From Perkinsela sp. pyNocScin1 (lineage: Eukaryota; Euglenozoa; Kinetoplastea; Prokinetoplastida; Perkinselidae): 64,000 nucleotides of DNA. The stretch lies in NCBI GenBank assembly GCA_964019655.1, contig CAXHTR010000001.1, positions 186,001 through 250,000 of the forward strand. The letters are read 5' to 3'. The notes under the pieces are model-generated. The model saw only the letters and a list, made by a program, of their open reading frames with translations, did not search any database and was not told the origin of the DNA. Below, in pieces: positions 19,984 to 30,144 of this stretch (its first letter is position 1; each line of letters begins with the position of its first letter). A program made the translations under genes and the position numbers.

Positions 19984-20644
19984 ATTCGTTGCGAGTGCGT
20001 GAAGAAGAATTAAAAGAATACAAAAGCTTTGTAAGGTGAAAGGGAGTAAGAAGTTGAAGTTGAAATTGTTCTATTGTGTTTTTTCAATTTTTAAGATACT
20101 TATGCGGCATGGATTGCGCACAGCTGTACGCAAGAGCCTAGAATATACCTATAGGGCTTTGGGTCTTATCCATTACCTGAATTTATGAGCACTTATGCTT
20201 GAGCGACGAGTCGTTTGTACGATATATAAGTAAATACGCATGGAGAAGACAAGAAAAAGCGAAAGTGATACGACGACGAACCAAAATCTACATGATAGGA
20301 AGTGCGGGTAGAATTACGCACATAGAAATGCAAAGGGAATATGGTGCTATTTGAACCTTAATAGAAATTTTTTGATTTCATCGCAGTGATCGTCGTTGAG
20401 CCATTGTGGTAGACGGAAGAAAAGGTCTCTGAAGGCTTCTCAGCATATGCGTGCTCTCCTGACCATGTGTATGGCATCACTGCAGCGGGGTGTTCAGAAC
20501 ACGCACACGGAGCATTCTGTGAAGAACACTAGATAAAATACATCGCATTGGGCTCTTATTATCGCACGTCGAATTTTCACGCATTTCCCTCTACTTCACT
20601 TTTTGATCCCAGTCTACCAAATTTAAGCTGCCATTTCTTTAGAA
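19984..20644. other. Intergenic, no gene seen
   Basis: About 660 bases without a recognisable coding or RNA motif on either strand. The last part before the ATG at 20645 is pyrimidine-rich (CCCTCTACTTCACTTTTT). Confidence 0.5.
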
Positions 20645-21424
20645 ATGCTCTCTATCATCACCATCCCATCCTGCTTCGCTTCTGATTTTACCCACATCGG
20701 CCGCTTCGACCCTTCGCTTCTTTCCCAGCAGGCACGCATGGAGCTTCTCGTCGAAAACTTACGCCACCAAGCATTTTTTAGAGATGCAGACGGCGGCTTT
20801 ACAAGCGCCAAAGACTGGCCCGGGGTCACAGTGGACCCGCATGGAAACATCATCAGCATCAAGAAACCTTGGGGATCCGCTGCGTTTGAAGGCGAGATAG
20901 CCTTCCAGTGGCTGCCTGAGACCATCGAGACGCTCCATTGTGATCACGCTTGCATTCAGACGGACTTCCACGCAGCAAGCTTCCCGCGGGACATGATGCG
21001 CATCGAACTACAGGGCAACAGGCTGACGGGATCTATTGCAACCGCCGAGCTCCCACAGAAGCTCTTGAGGCTCAATTTGTGGCACAACCGCATCAGTGGG
21101 ACAATCGACTTAACAACACTACCCGGCACCCTCGTGACCCTCATACTCGATGAAAACGAGATCATGGGCACGATCGATCTGCAGAATTTACCAAAGACAC
21201 TCCACACGCTCAATCTGGCCAAGAACTTGCTGTCCGGCGATGTGATTGTTCGGATTCTCCCAGAATCCCTTACTGGAATAAACTTGAGCGGGAATACTTT
21301 TGATGGTGAGCTGCTGGTGGAAGAAGCAGCCTTTGAAACGCGGCGGACTCTCAGGGTCGGTGGAAATAATTTTCGAGAGAAAGTCGTGGCGAAGGTGCCA
21401 AAGTACGTGTTCTTTGACGTTTAA
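20645..21424 (+). CDS. LRR protein, subfamily C
   Basis: 259 residues. ATG in AGAAATGC. N-terminus 'MLSIITIPSCFASDF', then 'HIGRFDPSLLSQQARMELLV' and the cap 'AKDWPGVTVDPHG', with W-P-G-V but no cysteine pair. Six to seven LRRs follow, including 'NRISGTIDLTTLP' and 'NEIMGTIDLQNLP'. It ends with a conserved subfamily tail: 'FETRRTLRVGGNNF' then 'VPKYVFFDV'. This is the first of six tandem subfamily C loci (20645-26985). Confidence 0.9.
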   Translation: MLSIITIPSCFASDFTHIGRFDPSLLSQQARMELLVENLRHQAFFRDADGGFTSAKDWPGVTVDPHGNIISIKKPWGSAAFEGEIAFQWLPETIETLHCDHACIQTDFHAASFPRDMMRIELQGNRLTGSIATAELPQKLLRLNLWHNRISGTIDLTTLPGTLVTLILDENEIMGTIDLQNLPKTLHTLNLAKNLLSGDVIVRILPESLTGINLSGNTFDGELLVEEAAFETRRTLRVGGNNFREKVVAKVPKYVFFDV

Positions 21425-21546
21425 GTTATGAAGAGAGAGTGGACTGAAGAGACTTTATAATAAGTAATAAGTAAATCTGTACGAGATTATCACTTATCCT
21501 TTTCGCGTTATTCACCCGCATCAAAGACCCTTTTTTGAAACTTCGA

Positions 21547-22333
21547 ATGCATCGAATCACATTTCTCTGCCTTACCCCTGACGCAGATCACATTGGCCGC
21601 TTCGATCCATCTTTCCTCACACAGCAGGCGCACATGGAGCTCCTCATCCGAAATTCACGAGACAGAAGTTCTGTGTGCACTGATGAAGGTGACTTTTAGC
21701 CTATCAGCGACTGGCCTGGGGTCACTTTCAATAGCGATGGTGAAGTGACGTGTCTCACTCGAACGTGGGGAAGTGACTCGTACGCGGGAACAGTCGACTT
21801 CCGGTGGCTTCCCAGAGACTGTCGGGACGCTATCCCTCCCGTATGCGAAGACAGAGGGGTTATTTCGAGCTGTGGACTTACCGCGGCGTATGACTGAAAT
21901 TCGCCTGCGTTCGAACTGGCTGACAGGATGCGTCGAGACGGCGCGGCTCCCGGCGAAGCTCATCGAGCTGAACCTCACTTCGAATCAAATCAGCGGGACG
22001 ATTGACCTGTGCACGCTTCCAGAGTTTATGGAAATTTTACTACTGGCACAAAATAAAATCACAGGGACTGTCAATCTCCAGCACTTGCCGCGTTGGCTGC
22101 GCGTGCTAGATCTGCGTGCGAACGCGCTCTGTGGTGATCTCATTGTTGCAAACCTTCCAGATTCACTCACTCGACTGAATGTGAGATATAACAAATTTAC
22201 AGGCAAGCTCGAGGTGGAGTGCAAAACGTTTGAGACTTTGCGGGAGCTCCGCGCTGTTGGGAACAGCTTTTTGGAGATCGAATACGGAGAGGCCATCCCA
22301 GAAGGCGCCATATTCTCGTTTGAGCTCGTGTAG
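21547..22333 (+). pseudogene. Subfamily C LRR pseudogene (stop plus frameshift)
   Basis: The start is intact ('MHRITFLCLTPDADHIGRFD'). An in-frame TAG at 21697-21699 replaces the Lys codon of the 'GDFKPISEW' motif seen in the copies at 22862 and 23829. An extra C in CTTCCCAG (21808-21815) then shifts the frame. From there the other frame runs to 22333 with normal LRRs and the subfamily tail. The nucleotide sequence is close to the copy at 23829, so inactivation is recent. Confidence 0.85.
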
Positions 22334-22349
22334 TGGCAAATTTGGATGT

Positions 22350-22350
<1 letters not shown>

Positions 22351-22399
<49 letters not shown>
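22351..22399. repeat. (GA)n microsatellite
   Basis: A pure GA run of about 49 bases, 17 bases after the stop of the 21547 pseudogene. On the minus strand it creates a spurious Ser-Leu repeat ORF. Confidence 0.98.
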
Positions 22400-22401
<2 letters not shown>

Positions 22402-22861
22402 CAGTGACGAAAATGGGTTTGAAGTGTTGAAATGCGGAGAAAAAGGGTGCAAAGTTGGTGTCCAGCGTCCTTTAGAATCGTATGTAAAAGTTGTTGCCTA
22501 AAAGGTAAAAAGTGCATGCGGATCCTAAAAAGGATCCAGTTTTGACTTTGTTAGCGGATGAAGGGCTCTGAAAGTGCAGAAATTAATTTTTGGTAAGATC
22601 TGTCAGTCTTATTCGCTATGCTCGCAAAATTCACTTCGTATTCTGAGATGAATTGTGCTCGTCATTGCCGCAAATAATACTTGGCGATTGCACCAAGTCT
22701 CGTCAGAGAAACATCAAGGACTTCAAATTCACTTGCCGTCGGGAATGAAATAGTACAGAGAGTTCCTTATGTGTCTTTTGGTTGCACACGCACATCTTTT
22801 GCTTCACTCAAAGCCGTACTCCCCACCTTTACAACGTACTGTACCTTTCTTCAGCTTTTAA
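22400..22861. other. Intergenic, no gene seen
   Basis: No coding motif. A pyrimidine-rich run (CCTTTCTTCAG, about 22846-22856) ends in AG just before the ATG at 22862. Confidence 0.5.
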
Positions 22862-23641
22862 ATGCACAACATCATCCTTATCTGCCTAACTGCAGATTCA
22901 GACCACATCGGCCGCTTTGACCCATCATTACTCACCCAGCAGGCGCGGATGGAACTTTTGGTGCAGCACTTACCAAACAAACATCGTCTTTATATTGATG
23001 AGGGCGATTTCAAGCCAATCAGCGAGTGGCCAGGGGTCACAGTGAATGCGAATGACGAAGTCACGAATATCGTTCGGCCATGGAACGCTGGCGACTTGTA
23101 CGCGGGAACAGTCGAGTTCCAGTGGCTCCCAGCGACTGTTGAGACCATTTCGCTTGTTTATGGGGCTATTGAGGGGATATTTAGAGCCATCGATTTCCCG
23201 CGGAAGACGACTGAAATAGTAATTACTGGAAATAAGCTGACGGGGTGCATCGAAACAGCAGATCTTCCAGAAAACCTTCGGGAATTAAACTTAATGAGCA
23301 ACCGAATCAGTGGCACAATCAACCTATGCACGCTCCCGAACTCGCTTGAAAGTCTTGCGCTCGCGCGGAATTCGATCACTGGCAAAATTGATTTGCAACA
23401 CCTGCCGCAGGCACTGTGTGCCTTGAACATCAGAAGCAATGCGCTATCTGGAGGAATCATCGTTCGAAATCTGCCTTCTTCTCTTCAGAAAGTGAATATT
23501 AGCAGCAACAACTTTTTCGGCAATCTGGAAGTGGACGGCGATGCATTTGAAACGCTCAGAGAGCTTCGAGCGACTGAATGCAACTTCAGAAAAGTTATAT
23601 TCGGCGGGGTTCTCCCAAAAGATGCAGTTTTTGACTATTAG
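22862..23641 (+). CDS. LRR protein, subfamily C
   Basis: 259 residues from an ATG six bases behind a CTTTCTTCAG acceptor-like sequence. 'MHNIILICLTADSDHIGRFD', 'LLTQQARMELLVQ', cap 'FKPISEWPGVTVNAND'. About seven LRRs follow, including 'NRISGTINLCTLP' and 'NSITGKIDLQHLP', and the subfamily tail 'FETLRELRATECNF' ends in 'DAVFDY'. Intact. Confidence 0.9.
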   Translation: MHNIILICLTADSDHIGRFDPSLLTQQARMELLVQHLPNKHRLYIDEGDFKPISEWPGVTVNANDEVTNIVRPWNAGDLYAGTVEFQWLPATVETISLVYGAIEGIFRAIDFPRKTTEIVITGNKLTGCIETADLPENLRELNLMSNRISGTINLCTLPNSLESLALARNSITGKIDLQHLPQALCALNIRSNALSGGIIVRNLPSSLQKVNISSNNFFGNLEVDGDAFETLRELRATECNFRKVIFGGVLPKDAVFDY

Positions 23642-23828
23642 CGACATTTCAGGCATGTGGATAAGCGAAATAAGTGAAATGTGAACTCCTCCTCCAAAAA
23701 CTGTCTTTTTTTCTTTTTTCGCACTCTGAAGGCTCCTCGAATGGTATTCGTCATGTATCGGCTCTTTTTTATTGATCGCACACATTCATGTGTCTTTGCG
23801 CGTCTCAGCCCTTTCCTCAATATTTCAA

Positions 23829-24605
23829 ATGCGAAGCATCATTTCAGTCTTCTTAACTGCGGATTCAGAGCACACTGGCCGCTTCGACCCATCTTTACTC
23901 ACACAGCAGGCACGCATGGAGCTCCTCGTCCAGCATTCACGAGACAAAAGTTCTGTGTGCACTGATGACGGCGACTTTAAGCCAATCAGCGAGTGGCCTG
24001 GGGTCACTTTCAATAGCGATGGCGAAGTGACGTGTCTCACTCGAACGTGGAAAATCGACCTATACGCGGGAACAGTCGAGTTCCAGTGGCTTCCAGAGAC
24101 TGTCGGGACGCTGTCTCTCCCGTATGCGAAGACAGAGGGGTTATTTCGAGCTGTGGACTTCCCGCGGCGTATGACGGAAATTCGTCTGTGTTCGAACTCG
24201 CTGAAGGGATCTGTCGAGACGGCACAGCTCCCGGCGAAGCTCGTCGAGCTGAACCTGATGGATAATCAGATCAGCGGGACTATCAACCTGTGCACGCTCC
24301 CAGACAAGCTCAGCTGGCTTTGGCTCAATGGAAACGAGATTACCGGCACTATTGACTTGCAAAACCTGCCGAAGACGTTGGAACAAATCGATTTAAGCAG
24401 CAATGCACTCTTTGGAAACCTTATCGTTCGCGGACTACCCACCGCTCTGCACAATATCAATGTGAGCACAAACAAATTTGCAGGCATGCTTGTGGTAGAA
24501 GAGAATGTTTTTGACACCTTGGATACACTTCTCGTCACTGCGAATGACTTTTCAAGTGTGGACTGTGAAGGCACGATCCCTGCGGAAGCTATGTTCAAAT
24601 ATTGA
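23829..24605 (+). CDS. LRR protein, subfamily C
   Basis: 258 residues. The ATG at 23829 (TTTCAAATGC) matches the paralogue starts; an upstream in-frame TTG was not used. 'MRSIISVFLTADSEHTGRFD', cap 'FKPISEWPGVTFNSDG'. The LRR region matches the 21547 pseudogene very closely ('LSLPYAKTEGLFRAVDFP'), so they are sister copies. Tail 'FDTLDTLLVTANDF', ending in 'AMFKY'. Intact. Confidence 0.9.
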   Translation: MRSIISVFLTADSEHTGRFDPSLLTQQARMELLVQHSRDKSSVCTDDGDFKPISEWPGVTFNSDGEVTCLTRTWKIDLYAGTVEFQWLPETVGTLSLPYAKTEGLFRAVDFPRRMTEIRLCSNSLKGSVETAQLPAKLVELNLMDNQISGTINLCTLPDKLSWLWLNGNEITGTIDLQNLPKTLEQIDLSSNALFGNLIVRGLPTALHNINVSTNKFAGMLVVEENVFDTLDTLLVTANDFSSVDCEGTIPAEAMFKY

Positions 24606-24622
24606 GCAGATAAAACGATATA

Positions 24623-25072
24623 TCAAAGGAAAAGCAGAATGCAGAAGTAAATGTAATTGTTAATGTTTTGTCTACAGGCGACAGTATACTTTTGCTTAGC
24701 GCGAGTAGTTTGTATAGAGTGATGTCGTGCAGCTCTTGAAAGTTTTGTCTTTCGTTCAAAAGAGGCGATTGGGTGTCCTCTATGAAGATATACAGGCAAG
24801 GTGTGTGGCATGCACGCTTTGCGCAGATCTTTTTTAAGGTAAGTGGTAAATTCTTCCCATGCGGCTTGCACATTGGAACAAATCGAGTGCGTCAGCGCTT
24901 GGCTCAAGGTGCCACAATCTGAAGAGCCTTCCTGTTTCTTGAGCTTGTGAATTTGAATGTATCGCTTTGCTAATAAATAGCCTGAAGCGCCGAGATTGAG
25001 ACATGCACGACTAAAGGACTCTGGAAGGGTTAGAAGATGACACACTTTTTTGATGTAATGAGCTTTTTGCAT
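24623..25072 (-). CDS. Hypothetical protein, possible non-LRR gene
   Basis: A 149-codon ATG-initiated frame on the strand opposite to the surrounding LRR run. It has no LRR pattern and no recognised family; the content looks helical with basic and Cys residues ('SFSRACLNLGASGYLLAKRY', then 'NVQAAWEEFTTYLKK'). The C-terminus is hydrophobic ('NNYIYFCILLFL'). It fills the gap between two LRR genes, which argues either for a real small gene or a fragment of a displaced cellular gene. Chance cannot be excluded. Confidence 0.35.
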   Translation of the reverse strand: MQKAHYIKKVCHLLTLPESFSRACLNLGASGYLLAKRYIQIHKLKKQEGSSDCGTLSQALTHSICSNVQAAWEEFTTYLKKDLRKACMPHTLPVYLHRGHPIASFERKTKLSRAARHHSIQTTRAKQKYTVACRQNINNYIYFCILLFL

Positions 25073-25111
25073 TCCCTCTCTCTTGATAAAGGCACGTGAA
25101 TTTCACAAAAA

Positions 25112-25128
25112 CATTTCCAAAATTTCAG
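25112..25128 (+). promoter_or_regulatory. Acceptor-like pyrimidine/AG next to start
   Basis: CATTTCCAAAATTTCAG ends one base before the ATG at 25130, consistent with a spliced-leader acceptor giving an extremely short 5' UTR. Inference from position and composition. Confidence 0.45.
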
Positions 25129-25129
25129 A

Positions 25130-25906
25130 ATGAATTACATCAAGCTCATCTGCCTTGCATCTGACGCACACCACATTGGCCGCTTCGACCCATCATTACT
25201 CACACAGCAGGCACGCATGGAGCTCCTTGTCCAAAATTCACGAGACAAAAGTGCTGTTTGCACCGATGACGGTAGCTTCAAGGACATTGCCGACTGGCCT
25301 GGGATCACTTTGAATGGTAATGGCGATGTCATTGTCATCGCGCGACCATCGCGAGTCGACCTGTACGCAGGCGAGGTGGACTTCCAGTGGCTCCCAGAGA
25401 CTGTCGGGGCTATTTCTCTCTACGACAGTGGGATCGAGGGATTGTTTCGGGCCGCTGCTTTTCCGCCGAGTATGACAGAAATGACAATCGTGGGAAATCA
25501 TCTGACGGGTTCTATCAGCACAGCAGAGTTGCCTTGGAAGCTCCAAGACCTGAATTTGAGTGAAAATGACATCGGAGGCACAATCGACCTATGCACGCTC
25601 CCAGACTCTCTTTACACCCTCGTTCTCAACAAAAATGTGATCACTGGCACAATAAACCTCCAGAACATGCCACAGAGGATGCGTAAGCTAGAGATCAGCG
25701 ACAATATGCTGCGAGGAGACCTGATCGTGAGAAACATCCCGCCGACCCTTATGCGCGTGAACTTGAGCAAGAATAGATTCTGGGGAAATTTAGTGATAGA
25801 AGACAATGCGTTTGAATCCTTGCGTTGGCTCTCCGTCGCCAAGAATAACTTTGCGAGTGTCCAATTTGAAGGTTCGGTACCAGAGACAGTCGTATTCAGT
25901 GTTTGA
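25130..25906 (+). CDS. LRR protein, subfamily C
   Basis: 258 residues. The ATG follows TTTCAG by one base. 'MNYIKLICLASDAHHIGRFD', 'LLTQQARMELLVQ', cap 'FKDIADWPGITLNGNG'. Seven LRRs follow, with 'NVITGTINLQNMP' replacing the usual 'DLQ', and the tail 'FESLRWLSVAKNNF' ends in 'TVVFSV'. The cap lacks the cysteine pair, as in the rest of subfamily C. Intact. Confidence 0.9.
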   Translation: MNYIKLICLASDAHHIGRFDPSLLTQQARMELLVQNSRDKSAVCTDDGSFKDIADWPGITLNGNGDVIVIARPSRVDLYAGEVDFQWLPETVGAISLYDSGIEGLFRAAAFPPSMTEMTIVGNHLTGSISTAELPWKLQDLNLSENDIGGTIDLCTLPDSLYTLVLNKNVITGTINLQNMPQRMRKLEISDNMLRGDLIVRNIPPTLMRVNLSKNRFWGNLVIEDNAFESLRWLSVAKNNFASVQFEGSVPETVVFSV

Positions 25907-26163
25907 AAGTGTCACTGATAAACGTTGAAGCAGAGGGTATTAGACTGAATGCTATTGAGTCAAAATCAGTTGAATTATTTGCCTGAAAAGGCTTAGACGG
26001 GAAAGCAAACTCCATTTGACAAATTAGTGGATTTGAGCTTTCATGATACATTATCAGAAAATGATTGTACAGACGTGTTTGCATAGCCTTGTATGCACAT
26101 AGATGAAACAGCCCCGATTCTTCAAAATTTCGATTCATTTCCTAGATTCTTTTCCAATTACAA

Positions 26164-26985
26164 ATGCTCTTCTTTCTCACAGCTGACACCCTCGGCCGCA
26201 TCGACCTCGACGGCCTGCCGCAGCAGACGCGCATGGAGCTTCTTTTCACAGACTTTGCCGATTCGCTTCGTCTAATTGACGCAAATGGCGACTTCAAGGA
26301 CATCGTCGACTGGCCAGGTGTGATTCTCAGCCTTAGCGGTGACGTCGAGGAAATTCGTCTGTGCTTTGAAAACAGCGACAAAGTTTGTCAAATTCAGCTC
26401 GAGTACCTCCCAGAGACTGTGACGATGATTGACCTGAGCTACGAAATTCACGGAGAGTTTGAGGCGTCCAAGCTCCCAAGGCTGATGCAGTCGTGCACAC
26501 TAGCGCAAAATCGCCTCACAGGAAGAATTGAGACGGAAGACCTCCCGCAGGACCTCATTGAGTTCCATATCGCAGCCAATCAGCTCATCGGCAGTGTCGA
26601 TTTCAGCCGCATTCCCAGAAAAGTCCGTTGGTTCAATATTTCGAACAATCAGCTTTCCGGTGAAGTTTTGCTGACAAATCTCCCAGAGACGCTGGAGATA
26701 CTGAATATCAGCGAGAATTCTTTTAGCGGCAGTTTGCGCATAGTAGACTTATCGAATTCGCTCGAGTGGCTCACTGTGAGCGAGAACAGCTTTGAAGCGA
26801 ACGCTTTACTAACCGGTGGAGTCCCTACCGGAATTCGGAAGCTTGAAGCGCTGGCATGTGGCGTTGAGCGGTTCATCGATGCGCTTGGAAAAGATTGGCA
26901 GCATGAGAAAATTTTAATCACTGAAAAGACGCATGAGTGTGAGACAAAAGTAGAGACACCAGTGCTTGTGGCTTCGCTTGACTGA
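26164..26985 (+). CDS. LRR protein, divergent subfamily C member
   Basis: 273 residues. ATG in TTACAAATGC, 18 bases after a TTTCCTAG. 'MLFFLTADTLGRIDLDGLP', 'QQTRMELLF', cap 'FKDIVDWPGVILSLSG'. Six LRRs follow; then, unlike its neighbours, an extended C-terminus of about 50 residues, rich in Lys, Glu and Thr ('LITEKTHECETKVETPV'), follows the last repeat. No membrane anchor. Confidence 0.88.
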   Translation: MLFFLTADTLGRIDLDGLPQQTRMELLFTDFADSLRLIDANGDFKDIVDWPGVILSLSGDVEEIRLCFENSDKVCQIQLEYLPETVTMIDLSYEIHGEFEASKLPRLMQSCTLAQNRLTGRIETEDLPQDLIEFHIAANQLIGSVDFSRIPRKVRWFNISNNQLSGEVLLTNLPETLEILNISENSFSGSLRIVDLSNSLEWLTVSENSFEANALLTGGVPTGIRKLEALACGVERFIDALGKDWQHEKILITEKTHECETKVETPVLVASLD

Positions 26986-27377
26986 GAAAAGAAAAGTTTG
27001 AGAAGCGGATAGAATTTTGACGGGTGATCGCTTGCTGTCTTCTCTCATTCATTAGCTGTATATTCTTTTGTATTACTTTACATCGAGTCGAAATCGCCGA
27101 ATGTTCATTTCACAAGACTCAATATCAGAAGGCCTCGGTTCATAAAGTGTTCCTCTTCTCAGTCTTTCAGTGTCTCTGACACTTCAAAGTTATATAAGTT
27201 CTGGGGCTGGACTGGACGAGGTTTCACGATGGAGGCACAGACAAACCCTGAAATGCACATGAGAAAAATTAATGAGCAAGTTTGTTCTTCTCAAATATCT
27301 GTTCTCGTTGGGCCCATTAATTTTCTCCAAGTCAATAATACTTCCTTTCAGTCCTTTTCTTTGAAAATTTGAACTCA
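26986..27377. other. Intergenic, no gene seen
   Basis: A minus-strand open frame here (27190-27471) overlaps the next gene and has no family features. CTTTCAGTCC(T)TTT sequences precede the next start. Confidence 0.4.
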
Positions 27378-27998
27378 ATGCAACACATCCTCTGTATTGA
27401 ACCCATCGGCATTGGCCGTATGAACGCAGCAATGCTGACAGAGCAGCAAATGATGGAGCTGTTCCTGTCACCAGACGACCCAGAGGACGCTCAATCCCAG
27501 CTGGGCGGCGAAGAGGACGACGCGTGCACGTGGAGCCACGTCCAGTGCGAGGACAGCAAGGTTACGAGCATCAGCTGGCACAGTGCCGATCTACTGCTCG
27601 ACGGGTCTATAGACATGGCCCGACTGCCCCGCCAGCTGCGGTCGCTCAACCTCTACCACCAGCCACTGTGGGGCGAGGCTGACACCACAGACCTCCCAGA
27701 GACCCTCACCGTTCTCTGCATCGACAACTGCCAAATATCTGGCACACTTGATCTTGGGAACCTGCCTGCTCCCATGATGAATTTCACAGTGCGTGGCAAC
27801 GCCATCAGTGCCATTGCCAATTTTGGGGGTTTCTCTTCCAATCTCTACCACTGCCAGATACAGAATGAGCCCATAGTGAACAAAGTGCTTCGAATGGGAA
27901 AGCTCCCCGAAAATGGCCTTCGCCCCAGACTGCAAGGGTGTGGAATCATCCATCTGTTGTGCGAAGACTCGGACGATGCCCTGCGTGTCATGTTATAG
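27378..27998 (+). CDS. LRR protein, subfamily D (short)
   Basis: 206 residues. The ATG at 27378 matches the next paralogue ('MQNILCI'); the TTG further up was rejected. N-terminus 'MQHILCIEPIGIGRMN', then 'EQQMMELFLSPDDPEDAQSQ', cap 'DDACTWSHVQCED' with the cysteine pair. Only about four LRRs follow. The subfamily D ending is 'LRMGKLPENGLRPRLQGCGI', a repeat variant carrying Cys, then an acidic 'EDSDDALRVML'. Confidence 0.9.
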   Translation: MQHILCIEPIGIGRMNAAMLTEQQMMELFLSPDDPEDAQSQLGGEEDDACTWSHVQCEDSKVTSISWHSADLLLDGSIDMARLPRQLRSLNLYHQPLWGEADTTDLPETLTVLCIDNCQISGTLDLGNLPAPMMNFTVRGNAISAIANFGGFSSNLYHCQIQNEPIVNKVLRMGKLPENGLRPRLQGCGIIHLLCEDSDDALRVML

Positions 27999-28122
27999 AG
28001 GTGATTGGGATACTGAGATGAAAAGCGCCTTCCAAATAGTATTTTTGTTGCGTTTGTTGTGGTTCCCTCGCATTTGAAATATTTTGTATTTTTTTCAGCC
28101 ACCCTTGGTATCTTGATAAGCC

Positions 28123-28752
28123 ATGCAGAACATCCTCTGTATTGACGCAGTCGGTACCGGACGTATGCACCCTTTCATGCTCAGCGATCAGCAGATGATG
28201 GAGCTCTTCTTCACACCAGACAAACCGGAAATTGCCCGAGCTCGACTTGGCGGCGATGCGGATGACGCGTGTACGTGGACAAACGTCCAATGCGAGGAAG
28301 GAAGAGTGACAGACATCAGCTGGAATAACAAAGGAAGCAAGGGCGTCTTGCTCGCCGGGTCCATAGACATGGCCCGACTGCCACGCAGTCTTGAACTATT
28401 TACACTCTATCAGCAACCCCTGCAGGGCGAGGCTCACACGACCAATCTTCCCGAAACGCTCTACGTTTTTTCCATCTGCTTCTGCAGGATATCCGGCACG
28501 CTGGACCTCGGAAACCTGCCAGCCCCCATGGTCAACTTCACTGTGCGTGGGAATGCTATCAGCGCCATAGTGAATGTATGCGGGCTGCCAGAGAAACTTG
28601 AGCTCTGCCAAGTGCAACATGAGCGCATTGCAAATAAGGTTCTTCGGGTTGGAAAGCTCCCACAGAATGACCTTCAAATCCGTTTGCAGGGCTGCGGAAT
28701 TACCGATGTGCTTTTTGAAGACTCTGCAGATGCCATGCGTGTCCTCTTGTAA
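28123..28752 (+). CDS. LRR protein, subfamily D (short)
   Basis: 209 residues. ATG 24 bases after TTTTTTTCAG (a second AG lies two bases upstream). 'MQNILCIDAVGTGRMH', 'DQQMMELFFTPDKPEIARAR', cap 'DDACTWTNVQCEEG'. Four LRRs, then the tail 'LRVGKLPQNDLQIRLQGCGI' and 'EDSADAMRVLL'. Tandem duplicate of the gene at 27378. Confidence 0.9.
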   Translation: MQNILCIDAVGTGRMHPFMLSDQQMMELFFTPDKPEIARARLGGDADDACTWTNVQCEEGRVTDISWNNKGSKGVLLAGSIDMARLPRSLELFTLYQQPLQGEAHTTNLPETLYVFSICFCRISGTLDLGNLPAPMVNFTVRGNAISAIVNVCGLPEKLELCQVQHERIANKVLRVGKLPQNDLQIRLQGCGITDVLFEDSADAMRVLL

Positions 28753-28881
28753 TGGCAGCGTTGGTGGAATCAAATAGGCTCAGTATATGTCTAAAAATCT
28801 TTAGATTTCTACCAACAAAAGATATTTTTGGAATTCAGCACTGCTACAGTCGTCTTACCCACTTTTCTTCCTGTTTATCCA

Positions 28882-29799
28882 ATGCTCCATCTCTTCACAG
28901 CAGCAGACGCCCTCGCACGCACAGGCGTCACGTCATTCACCGACCAGGCCCTCCTCGAGTGCATCATCGCCCTGTGCGACGAAGAAGTCCAAAAAGAGTT
29001 TTTTGATACAGATGGGAATTTTCTTGATGCTTGCGATTTCCAAGGCGTGTCGTGCGACGCCGAGCATCGAGTCATAGGCATCAAATGGCAGTGCGTGCTC
29101 GTCGCAGAGGAGCCAATCTCTCTCAATATGCTTCCACCTTCACTCAAAACGATTACGCTGCACAGCAACTTGAATTTGTTTTCTATCGACTTTCCAGCGC
29201 TTCCCAGGGGCCTGGAGACCTTTGCACTGATTGACAGCCCACTGGTTGGGTTTGTGTGCATTGAAGGACTGCCATCAACTTTGAAGTCTTTTGATTTGAC
29301 ATTGTTCGCGGCAGCGGGCACTATCAACTTTTCGAGCTTGCCTGAGGCACTCGAGCACCTCAGCGTCGGGCGGAGTGACTTTGCTGGGAGTATCCCGTGT
29401 GCAGCGCTCTCGCGACATTTGCAGTCTGTGTCACTCTTTGACAGCAAGTATGACGGCACTCTCGACTTAAGTGCGCTCCCACCGCTCAGCCAAAAGATCG
29501 ACTTTCAGGGGAATCAGCTGAGCGGGTCCATAGATCTGGCGCATCTGCCTGATAGCCTGCAGGAACTGCGGCTGAATCGGAACCTTTTCTCGGGGACAAT
29601 TGATATGTCCAAGCTGCCCACTTCGATTCGCTCGCTGAATCTTTCCTTCAACGCGCTATGTGGTGAGATCGTTTTTTCAAACATTCCGCGCACGCTTGAT
29701 GTACTCTTTCTGTCAGACAACAAATTTACGGGGACTCTGATGGTAGAGGGCACAAAGCTACAAGTGTCATACTTGTCGCTCGAAAATAATGCTTTTTAG
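28882..29799 (+). CDS. LRR protein, 305 aa
   Basis: The ATG at 28882 is in the TCCAATGC context after CTTTTCTTCCTG; the in-frame TTG upstream was not used. N-terminus 'MLHLFTAADALARTGVTSF', 'DQALLECIIALCDEEVQ', cap core 'LDACDFQGVSC', in which Phe replaces the usual Trp. About nine LRRs follow; the middle ones are poorly conserved and the last four regular ('NLFSGTIDMSKLP'). It ends abruptly at 'LENNAF', as do several family members. Intact. Confidence 0.88.
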   Translation: MLHLFTAADALARTGVTSFTDQALLECIIALCDEEVQKEFFDTDGNFLDACDFQGVSCDAEHRVIGIKWQCVLVAEEPISLNMLPPSLKTITLHSNLNLFSIDFPALPRGLETFALIDSPLVGFVCIEGLPSTLKSFDLTLFAAAGTINFSSLPEALEHLSVGRSDFAGSIPCAALSRHLQSVSLFDSKYDGTLDLSALPPLSQKIDFQGNQLSGSIDLAHLPDSLQELRLNRNLFSGTIDMSKLPTSIRSLNLSFNALCGEIVFSNIPRTLDVLFLSDNKFTGTLMVEGTKLQVSYLSLENNAF

Positions 29800-30144
29800 G
29801 TGAAGGCCCAAATCGTTTCAATCTTGAAAGAAGATGAGCATAAGAGTCTATGAAAAACTTGACCAAGACCTAGAGATCACTGGTAATAAATGCAAACTAT
29901 GGGTCTCACAAAGATTCAAGAGTGTTACTCAAAAAAAAGGATTGATTACTGACTAAAACACACTAATGGCTTCGATTGAGCATGAAAAACTTCTTCAGAA
30001 ACTTTCACTCTATCCGATAGCAACTATCGCACTCTATCCTCGTGTGGCAGTTTCAGACAATGATTCACGCGTGTATCTAGATGAATTCTCTTCGGATAAC
30101 TTATACATTTTCTATCTGTTCCTGTCTTCATTTATCAAAATCTA
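29800..30144. other. Intergenic, no gene seen
   Basis: AT-rich spacer. CTATCTGTTCCTGTCTTC pyrimidine-rich sequence precedes the ATG at 30145. Confidence 0.5.

Noticed and set aside
22197-22517. Minus-strand ORFs with long Ser-Leu repeats
   Set aside because: They are translations of the (GA)n microsatellite and have no family context.
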